Source: Incurvaria masculella (taxonomy: Eukaryota; Arthropoda; Insecta; Lepidoptera; Incurvariidae). From it: a stretch of 64,000 nucleotides of DNA. Shown in pieces: positions 58,601 through 64,000 of the stretch (positions are counted from its first letter, which is position 1; each line of letters opens with the position of its first letter). Under the pieces are notes generated by a model, which was not told the DNA's origin, searched no databases, and worked only from the letters and a program-made list of their open reading frames with translations. Made by a program: the position numbers and the translations under genes. The DNA is taken from the NCBI GenBank assembly GCA_946894095.1, contig OX335644.1, positions 12,939,595-13,003,594 of the forward strand, in the 5' to 3' direction.

Positions 58601-59245
58601 GGATGGCTCCGGTGAAACTTGCCAGTCTGAAACAAGCTCTGCCGCCCCACTCGATGCCAGCGTGATGTATATTATTGTTTGGTATCTGGAACTGACAAAG
58701 GTTGGCTCGGCGCCCACATTCAGTATTGACAGATTGGTGGTGAAGAGATACTCTGTGAGATGCTCACCTCTTTTGTTGGCTGATGCGCTGCCCCAGAGAG
58801 GATGATGGGCGTTGCAGTCTGCTGAGATGACGATGTCCCAGCTGTTCTCTTCGCAGTGCTGTACTAGCTCGGCCAGTTGCTTGGAGGGGATGTCCTCTTC
58901 TCCGGGCATGTAGACCGAGGCTAGTACTAGCGAGGGTGTGTTCGGGCTGTTCTCAATTTTTACCGCTGTAATGTCTCTGGAACAGTACTGATTAATGAGA
59001 ACAGCAGTTATATTACGAGGCATGTAAATACAAGTTCGTGGATTTTGTACGGCGGTATTTAGCATTAACTTACCACCGATGTTGCCGAGACCACATATTT
59101 TGTCCTTCCTAATCCACGGCTCTTGAATTAGGGCTATGGTCTCTTGATTTACCTCCAGCGTTCTGCGTAGTGTAGCCGCCGCGATCTGCTTGTGCTGGAG
59201 GTTGGTCTGTATGACTTTAATGGGTTGGTGATCCGAGGATGCCAT
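55613..59245 (-). CDS. retrotransposon ORF2: EN-RT-RNase H polyprotein
   Basis: 1210 residues from the ATG at 59245, which overlaps the end of ORF1 by 29 nt. The open frame extends upstream to 59443, but the downstream Met (MASSDHQ) precedes the endonuclease directly. The endonuclease has TNLQHK, QEPW (Glu about 42), ADCNAHHPLW (about 142-151) and SDHR (217-220). The reverse transcriptase has SYRPISLTSF (about 517-526), FIDIEGAFD (587-595), GCPQGGVLSP and YADD (676-679). RNase H has YTDGS (Asp 941), AECVG (Glu 976), SDSAS (Asp 1002) and GHSG...NDAAD (His 1044, Asp 1051). The C terminus has CRGC...HVLLEC. It reverse-transcribes and inserts the element's RNA. All catalytic residues that I can check are present. 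Confidence 0.9.
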   Translation of the reverse strand: MASSDHQPIKVIQTNLQHKQIAAATLRRTLEVNQETIALIQEPWIRKDKICGLGNIGGKLMLNTAVQNPRTCIYMPRNITAVLINQYCSRDITAVKIENSPNTPSLVLASVYMPGEEDIPSKQLAELVQHCEENSWDIVISADCNAHHPLWGSASANKRGEHLTEYLFTTNLSILNVGAEPTFVSSRYQTIIYITLASSGAAELVSDWQVSPEPSFSDHRRICYTITAHTHEPVPRRNPRKTDVTRYKTLLNDQIHQILGSSHKDMTHDASNIEHNVRILTNYITTCYEQSCPLTPPKQWGKNHWWGPELERLRQNLRRLFNRAKNTRVEEDWDTYKKAQYFYKKRIRFRKRETWRRFCENINSTSEASRIKKLLSSEGNHSIGTLKKPDGSYTNNDEEVSKTLLEAHFPGCKITDDKTWAGETFKQPKTADWQIANEVVTKEKAIWAINSFQPFKSPGLDGICPALLQWGLPTITDQLVEIFRACLAHNYIPCLWREVKVVFLPKPGKSDYTQAKSYRPISLTSFMLKTLERLIDRHLRDGTLNDIPLHPSQHAYRTGRSTESALHEVVTKIELALSNKSSTLGVFIDIEGAFDKTNFNSISQALNRFGAAPTISGWIRNLLMLRAIQFTINSTTRGVVAKGCPQGGVLSPLLWNIVVDSLITSLNEKGHKTVGYADDITILISGKSEKVLFNVMRSALRIVENWCEGNALSVNPNKTGLILFTNKRKLEDIKLPKLFGIELSLSTEVKYLGVILDSKMNWNKHLEDKTKKACISFWQCKRMLGKKWGLKPSITLWLYTAVIRPTITYGAVVWWPRTELSTVKAKLQSLQRLACVATTGCMRTTPTQALEVILDLRPLHLHVQQEAATAALRLRAAGTWKQNHGVPHARIMTEFMSHVPMLSAICDKISTNHIFKRNYHIQLKEELADQSGVREIRIYTDGSKTNSGTGAGVFSRDANINISTTLGAFNTIFQAECVGIIRAAEAIKTRKMHDYKIRIISDSASVLNALKNNKVNSGLILECHCALEEVARNNHVTLQWIRGHSGSVGNDAADELAKRGSSTVLMGPEPIVPIPFSQLKNWLQDRTKMLHNTGWKHLVDCRQAREVIPSLNKRLTHKLLHLKRNDLRTMVGTMTGHCSLNKHLHNLGVTDSPLCRGCMETTETTAHVLLECKSVADHRAQTLGAPGSLAEACGNVKGMLDFWDELGWLT

Positions 59246-60629
59246 CTTCGTCCTCAGTTTCCACCTCCGAACCCATTTTGTTGTCACTGGCGGTAGCGCT
59301 AGCAGCAGGCGCACCGTCTCCGGATGTTGTGGAAGATCTGGCCGTTTCGGTGGATGTGGCCTTCTTGGTATCAGGAGGGGTGTCGCTGAGGCCGCGGGCA
59401 GTGAAGTATCTGACATATACACTACCCATGGCAAACGCAACACGCCTGTTCCGTTTGGTGATCTTCTCGATCTCAGCCTCCGGTATGTTGAGAGTGAGGA
59501 ACAAACCTTTCTCTTCTTGGATGCTGGCGCTGGTCAATGTCCAGGTCCTGATATTGTACCAGGGATTCTGCGCACAGAGGACCCTGTGTATTTCGGTGAT
59601 CTCGTTGTGATCCGTGGGCAGCAGAAGGCCGGCTTTCACCTGCTTTGTGATCTCCGACTGTGGTATGACCGTCAGAGAGATCCCTTCGCTGATCTGGGGC
59701 ATCTTCGCTACCGTTGATTTCAGCCACTGCAGTGACTGGTCATCTTCGCACCCTACCTTAAGCACGCCCTCACTGAGTAAGGGCTTACCTCGGAATGCTG
59801 GTGCAAAGGCAGTCATGGCGTTGTCCTCGGGAACACTCAGCACCGCTTCGAGGATTCTCTTGTACAGAGATTTCTTGAGCAGGTCTGCGTGTGCTTCGGT
59901 AAGGGCAATGGGAGGTTTGGTGGTAATGGCTACAAACAAATTTGATTGCATCATATCTGCGTAGCCCAACGAACCTGCTCTGGGTGCTTCGGTTTTAGCG
60001 CGCTTTGAGTCACCTCTTGGCGACGATGTGTCGTCCAGACGCGCCCTCTTTGCTGCCTTCCGCCGAGCTCGCTTACCCTTTGGTGTCACAGTTTGCTGGT
60101 GCTGGGCTGCGTTGGGTGATCGCTGCCGGTGGCCTTCCGCGTGGGTATTTGATGGTTGCCTGAGGTTGGGCTCCCGGTTGGGTGCCTCACGTCTCGAGGC
60201 GACGTCCCCGCGGCTGGCTCCCGGTTTGGATCCCTCCGTCGTCCGCTGCTTTGCCCCGCTGCCGGTGTCCGTGGGCCCCAAGGGGCCACTGCGTGTTCTG
60301 GCTGCGTGTGATTTTCTGTTTCCGGCGTCAGCGGGTCCCGAAGGTCCACAGAGGGCACCGGCAGCAGGTGTGTTTCTGTTGTCGGCGTCGGCGGGTCCCG
60401 AGGGACCACAGCCTGCGCCGGCAACAGGTGTAGAGTTATTGTTGCCGACGCCAGCGAGCCCCGAAGGGCCACAGAGGGCACCGGCAGCAGGTGTATTTCT
60501 GTTACCGGCGTCGGCGGGCTCCGAGGAGCCACAGCTTGCACCAGTAACAGGTGTGGGTGTGTTAGTGCCTGCTCGAGGTAAACGCGGTTTCCCCCGTTTA
60601 CCCGTCGCAGGGTGTATGTCAGCAGACAT
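59217..60629 (-). CDS. retrotransposon ORF1: RNA-binding gag-like protein
   Basis: 470 residues from an ATG at 60629 (MSADIHPATGKRGK); the open frame extends further to 60896 and an upstream start cannot be excluded. The N-terminal half is low-complexity and carries about six degenerate repeats of the type AGALCGPSGPADAGNR, then a basic stretch (KGKRARRKAAKRAR). The C-terminal half (ADMMQSNLFVAI ... QNPWYNIRTW ... VYVRYF) resembles the DUF4780 domain found in ORF1 of insect LOA-like elements; this match is from memory. I saw no CCHC knuckle. It ends in TAA at 59217-59219 inside ORF2's start. Confidence 0.8.
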   Translation of the reverse strand: MSADIHPATGKRGKPRLPRAGTNTPTPVTGASCGSSEPADAGNRNTPAAGALCGPSGLAGVGNNNSTPVAGAGCGPSGPADADNRNTPAAGALCGPSGPADAGNRKSHAARTRSGPLGPTDTGSGAKQRTTEGSKPGASRGDVASRREAPNREPNLRQPSNTHAEGHRQRSPNAAQHQQTVTPKGKRARRKAAKRARLDDTSSPRGDSKRAKTEAPRAGSLGYADMMQSNLFVAITTKPPIALTEAHADLLKKSLYKRILEAVLSVPEDNAMTAFAPAFRGKPLLSEGVLKVGCEDDQSLQWLKSTVAKMPQISEGISLTVIPQSEITKQVKAGLLLPTDHNEITEIHRVLCAQNPWYNIRTWTLTSASIQEEKGLFLTLNIPEAEIEKITKRNRRVAFAMGSVYVRYFTARGLSDTPPDTKKATSTETARSSTTSGDGAPAASATASDNKMGSEVETEDEDGILGSPTH

Positions 60630-60956
60630 TGTGGCGGGTGGGGCCGGCGGTCCTGACTTCGCTAACAGCGCTCGTCTGGCCCGACGCTTTGCGGCATGGG
60701 ACGGCACAATCCGCCACAAGTCTGACGCATGTGTTGTTGTTGATGTGTGTGGCAGGCTTTCCGCCAGACCACTGACATCCAGGAGCGACGTTGAGACGCT
60801 CCTGGATGTGTGCGAGATGTTGCCCCCCCCCAGAATACGAGGGGCAGCCCTACACTCCAATCTGTGCTGTGTGGGTTCCGGCACGCAAAAATACAATCGG
60901 GCCCACTGGGTTTCTTCCCGTGCATGTCGTAATACCCGACAAAGGGATTCGTCGTT

Positions 60957-61122
60957 CGTAGTTCGGATTCCAAGTTAAACTTCAGGTGGTAGGGTTAATC
61001 CCGCCTAGATTGGTACCATAGCATTGAATAAACGTCGGTCGAAGTAGAATGTAGTTGTGCAATAAATGGAAAGTCCTGGCATGACATCTAGTTCTCATGA
61101 GGTGTGTTGTGCTAATAATCTG
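60957..61122 (+). repeat. SINE body fragment, headless
   Basis: gttcggattccaagttaaac, ggtagggttaatcccgcc, ttggtaccatagcattgaat and aaagtcctggcatgac match the SINE at 42468. The tRNA-like head is missing at the retrotransposon junction. The tail resumes at 61437-61482 after an inserted LINE fragment. Confidence 0.7.
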
Positions 61123-61126
61123 TCCC

Positions 61127-61150
61127 GACCGAAGGTAGAAACCTTCGGTC
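61127..61150. other. perfect hairpin
   Basis: GACCGAAGGT (61127-61136), loop AGAA, ACCTTCGGTC (61141-61150). It sits at the junction between the SINE fragment and the inserted LINE tail. Confidence 0.8.
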
Positions 61151-61152
61151 AA

Positions 61153-61434
61153 CGCGGAACAGGGAGAAAATGCACAAATTCACAGTCGACATTCCAAAAA
61201 TAAGAACCCACCGATCCTCTAGATCCTTTACCTATAGGGTCGGTAAACAATGGAATGAACTCCCTTCCGATGTATTTCCCCCAAATTACGACCTGGGGTC
61301 CTTCAAACGTGGTGTGAAGAAGCACCTGGCCAGCCGGCATGGTTTTCGCAGCCCCCCTGAATGTTCGAAAACCCATGGGCGTCGTCGGGCACCTTTAGGT
61401 CCTGGCGTACGCCATATGCCGCTCTTAACATAAA
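61153..61434 (+). pseudogene. LINE ORF2 tail and 3' UTR inside the SINE
   Basis: The frame reads SFTYRVGKQWNELPSDVFPP, then LGSFKRGVKKHL, the tail of jockey/CR1-like ORF2 proteins. The 3' UTR ends cctggcgtacgccatatgcc...cttaac, with an A-rich tail. The same tail recurs at 28176, 36879 (reverse) and 41500. It splits the SINE. Confidence 0.65.
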
Positions 61435-61436
61435 AA

Positions 61437-61482
61437 AAAACATGACAGCAGGTGTGGTATTAGCCATCCATGTCGTCACTTA
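61437..61482 (+). repeat. SINE tail
   Basis: atgacagcaggtgtggtatt and agccatccatgtcgtcactt continue the SINE broken at 61122, ending in an A run next to a decayed exon copy. Confidence 0.6.
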
Positions 61483-61488
61483 AAAAAA

Positions 61489-61605
61489 AACCAGACGAAC
61501 GAATGTGTGAAGATGATGCACAAAATGTCAGTGTCGTTCGCTCCCAATGGTGACATCGTCTACTTTGCCAGCCGCCAAAAGTGAGAATTACATTTCAACC
61601 AGACC
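61489..61605 (+). pseudogene. Lis-1: decayed sixth copy of the Lis-1 WD exon unit
   Basis: AACCAGACGAACGAATGTGT, then a gap of about 21 bp, then gtcagtgtcgttcgctccca, gacatcgtctactttgccag and a degraded donor gtgaga. A new unit start (caaccagaccg, 61596-61605) follows and breaks off. It lies on the far side of the retrotransposon and is much more diverged than copies 2-5. Confidence 0.85.
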
Positions 61606-62077
61606 GTTGTTGTTACCACAACATTATTTTGCGCTTTGTCGGTTCAAGGGTTTCATTATTACCTTCTGAATAGTGCACCATAGCCACAAAAGATAGCCAG
61701 TCATTGGTGGCATTAAAAAAAGGAGTTTAAACTGTGTACAAAGTCAAATCAGCAATAATATTTACAACCGATGGACAATATAGTTTGCCAACATCATAAC
61801 CAAACATTTAAGACATGTTTTCAAAATCACCACTTTTTCATGAATGTATAAAAATTATATAGAACAGTCTACTCATCGTCAGTAAAATTGCAATATTTAT
61901 AAATATTATTGCAACATAATATAATCTAACTTCATTTACTTTATTTATATTTCATTTGATAAATACCAAAATGACACATTACGTGATTAGTATTGTTTTC
62001 GAAAATAATTTCAACATTTCCTAGTTAAAGCATTCCTAAAATATGAATAACAAGAATGCTTTTTGATAAAAGATTAT
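61606..62077 (+). other. Lis-1: Lis-1 intron, unassigned
   Basis: AT-rich DNA; nothing recognised. Confidence 0.45.
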
Positions 62078-62186
62078 GGACAAACGGCATCACCCTAGAC
62101 GCCACACATTGGACTTAGACACACATACGTTTCCCTGGAAATGCCAATACCTACTGTGGCGTCGAGGGTGATGCTGCGCTCTGTAC
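62078..62186. mobile_element. about 105-bp MITE, copy 2
   Basis: caaacggcatcaccctagac and gtcgagggtgatgctgcgct ... gtac are inverted ends, as at 36400-36501. Confidence 0.65.
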
Positions 62187-62817
62187 ACTGACCACAATAA
62201 ATTCTTAAGATTCACACAAAAAAACCATTAATCAAATGACCTGTGTCGTTTTTGGGCAATTCTTACTTGACAAGTGCTGTCACGTCAAGTGCAAGAATCA
62301 AACAATGGTTTTGTTAGTTTTGCGACTGATTAGGGCTAATTTCGTCAAATCGAAATATGAGGAAACATGCAGGCCGGCCCCAATTAAAGGTACACATTAA
62401 ATTCAAATTTTCATACAAAATTGGCGAGTGCGATTTTTAAAAAGATGCCTTCAATTGATTGTACACCATTATCAAAAACACTTAGGCCCAATAGGTGAGG
62501 CGTCCAGTTGCTGGTTATATTATACCGAACCACTACACTTTTGTCTTCAACACTTGCTCAACGCTGCCAATTTCCCCTTCCATTTCAGTAACCTTAATAA
62601 TGTAATCTTTACCAAGATTCCAAAGGACTAAACAAAACAATGTTATTTGATGCTAATATGTGCACTATGTACCGCAATGTTTAGGTTTTTCATTTGGGAG
62701 GGCCTGGATATGAATTTTAGTATGTTTCTTCCTACCTGCTTGAGCTTATTTTGGTGAAACCATCATTCATTTCGTAATATTACCACAAAAGTGACGCTGT
62801 TTGATGTTGCGTTGCAG
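62187..62817 (+). other. Lis-1: Lis-1 intron end
   Basis: No repeat recognised. The acceptor tgttgcgttgcag ends at 62817. Confidence 0.5.
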
Positions 62818-62953
62818 CTACTGTGTGAAGACGTACAAGGGCCACCGCGAGTGGGTGCGCTCCGTGCGCGTGTCGCCCGATGGCTCCATGCTGGCCTCGT
62901 GCTCCAACGACCAGACCGTGCGCATCTGGAGTGCCGACTCCAACGAGTGCAAG
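62818..62953 (+). CDS. Lis-1: Lis-1 exon: WD4
   Basis: It begins with C completing Gly, then [33 protein letters not shown] and SNECK. 136 nt; the donor gtaata is at 62954, phase 0. This matches the LIS1 blade with GHREWVR and [10 protein letters not shown]. The VRSV and SADSNECK spellings differ from fly and human versions at variable positions. Confidence 0.95.
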
Positions 62954-63136
62954 GTAATACATCCACTCAATAATTTATTCATAGAATAATTTATGTTCCA
63001 CTTGTTACAAAATATCTGCCATCATGGGACATGAACGTTCGAATTGCGTACATTGCATAGACAACAACTATGTTCGCATTCACGATCATTCTGAAAACTG
63101 TTTAGCACATGTACCAAGACTTTGTGCCCTCTGCAG

Positions 63137-63292
63137 ATGGAGCTCCGTGAGCACGAGCATGTTGTGGAGTGTGTAGCGTGGGCGGCTGAGGGGTCTGCGC
63201 CCGCCGTGGCCGAGGCGGCCGGCGGTGACAACCGGCGCGCGCACCACTCCGGGCCTTTCCTCGCCAGTGGCTGCCGCGACAAGTCCATCAAG
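63137..63292 (+). CDS. Lis-1: Lis-1 exon: WD5 to WD6
   Basis: It follows the acceptor ctctgcag (to 63136): [18 protein letters not shown], then the Ala/Gly-rich loop [20 protein letters not shown], then GCRDKSIK, phase 0, with the donor gtacgc at 63293. The family usually has GSRDKTIK here (from memory). It brings the window total to 322 codons. The remaining 89 or so residues (end of WD6 and WD7) are not within 64000. Confidence 0.95.
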
Positions 63293-63700
63293 GTACGCCC
63301 ACCCTCCAAACATTATCTATACATGTCACACGAACAAGTTGTGAAGTGCGTGGCCGAGGCGGCCAATGGCGACAACCGGCGTGCGCACAAAGGGGCTTTT
63401 GCTCGTCAGCGGCTACCGCGACCAGTCCATCGAGATACGTCCACCCTCCCCACTTTATCTATGCATCTCTCACGCGAGTAGAGCATGTCGCATTGACAGC
63501 CAAAGAGTCGTGGTTCCACGTCAAGTCCATCTAGGTATGCCCACCCTCCGCACATTACCTTTGCAGTTTACGTGAGCAGACACACACTTTGCCATGGGCA
63601 GCCAAGGTGCCGCGCTTGCCTTGGTGGAGGCAGGCCCTTCCTCGCCAGCAACTGCTACAACAGCTCCATGAACGCTAATGTTCCATAAACCCCAACGCTC
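63293..63700 (+). pseudogene. Lis-1: decayed tandem copies of the last Lis-1 exon
   Basis: After the real donor, the sequence repeats in pieces. 63328-63442 resembles the exon (gaacaagttgtgaagtgcgt, gccgaggcggccaatggcga, caaccggcgtgcgcac, cgcgaccagtccatcgag) followed by a copy of the intron start (tacgtccaccctcc). 63455-63540 is a further remnant (agtccatct, aggtatgcccaccctcc). 63565-63700 is a third (gtgagcagacacac, ggcccttcctcgccagcaac, agctccat). Frames are broken and acceptors are missing. Confidence 0.8.
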
Positions 63701-64000
63701 CATGAACGCCAACGCTATGCGCTTTACGCTCATGCCTTGCCCCAGTCATACTAAAAACCTTCCTTGTTCCTCGCCAAAGAATTACTTCAGTCTGCCAATT
63801 TTGACAATATAAATTACTGTAAACGGTTACGAATCAATCATGTTTTTATTACATGTGTACATTTCCTGTTTGTTAACTAATACGTGAACTAGTGTCAAAT
63901 TACACATCTTCATGTGTTTAATGCTAATATTGAAATGATAAAGTATTTTTTTTTTTAGTTTAGGAAGTTGAGACGAATAATCACTGAAAAACAAGTTATT
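63701..64000 (+). other. Lis-1: Lis-1 intron, to window end
   Basis: AT-rich, nothing recognised; the next Lis-1 exon lies beyond the window. Confidence 0.5.

Larger units (their letters stand above)
55531..60950 (-). mobile_element. LOA/I-type non-LTR retrotransposon, near full length
   Basis: The element is antisense to Lis-1. Its 3' end is a GTTA/TAAC simple-repeat tail (55531-55550 on plus) that abuts the truncated fifth exon copy. Two intact overlapping ORFs follow: ORF2 (55613-59245) and ORF1 (59217-60629). Endonuclease, reverse transcriptase, RNase H and a C-terminal zinc motif are all present. The 5' boundary is approximate, because SINE sequence starts at about 60957. I found no target-site duplication of the accatca flank. 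Intact ORFs suggest a young copy. Confidence 0.85.

Noticed and set aside
60028..60978. A 316-codon plus-strand open frame
   Set aside because: It is the antisense of retrotransposon ORF1; its repeats mirror the ORF1 repeats and it has no motif of its own.
63366..63575. Further functional Lis-1 exon after 63292
   Set aside because: The similarity to the preceding exon is partial, deletions shift the frame and no acceptor precedes it.

Overview
This window looks like nuclear DNA from an insect, very probably a moth or butterfly. The one host gene I can identify is Lis-1 (Lissencephaly-1 / PAFAH1B1), on the plus strand. It is a WD40 protein that regulates cytoplasmic dynein. Seven coding exons are visible, all with good splice sites and agreeing phases: 16435-16472, 50826-50979, 51884-52030, 53799-53955, 54775-54952, 62818-62953 and 63137-63292. 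They join to 966 nt, or 322 codons: the LisH domain, coiled coil, WD repeats 1-5 and part of WD6. About 89 residues remain to the usual 410-411, so the last exon(s) lie beyond 64000. The lepidopteran assignment rests on the insect-type Lis-1 and on interspersed repeats I know from moth and butterfly genomes; no species is named.

Layout. Positions 1-16.4 kb hold transposon remnants upstream of the start-codon exon, including a degenerate RTE-type LINE with an 11-bp target duplication (12.56-15.41 kb). From 16.47 to 50.83 kb there is one 34-kb Lis-1 intron packed with small DNA transposons (MITEs), tRNA-derived SINEs, Helitron-like pieces, LINE 3' ends, minisatellites and several GC-rich islands. 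From 50.8 to 64 kb are the clustered Lis-1 exons and short introns. One intron (54953-62817) carries a near-complete LOA/I-type non-LTR retrotransposon with two intact, overlapping ORFs on the minus strand.

The most unusual features are these. (1) Two Lis-1 exons have been partly duplicated in tandem inside the gene: WD-repeat exon 54775-54952, as a 150-bp unit with about five near-identical copies plus decayed ones beyond the retrotransposon, and exon 63137-63292, as decayed copies. (2) The LOA element sits inside the fifth copy and appears to have removed flanking DNA. (3) A foldback element built from repeated ATTATACGT-type motifs is present twice, and each copy has a clean 8-bp target duplication. 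(4) A MITE family of about 550 bp inserts at TTAA, twice as abutting copies sharing one TTAA.

Apart from Lis-1 and the retrotransposon ORFs I see no convincing protein gene, no functional tRNA or rRNA, no CRISPR array and nothing prokaryotic. One GC-rich minus-strand ORF near 3.8 kb that ends at a donor-like site is listed as a weak candidate exon.
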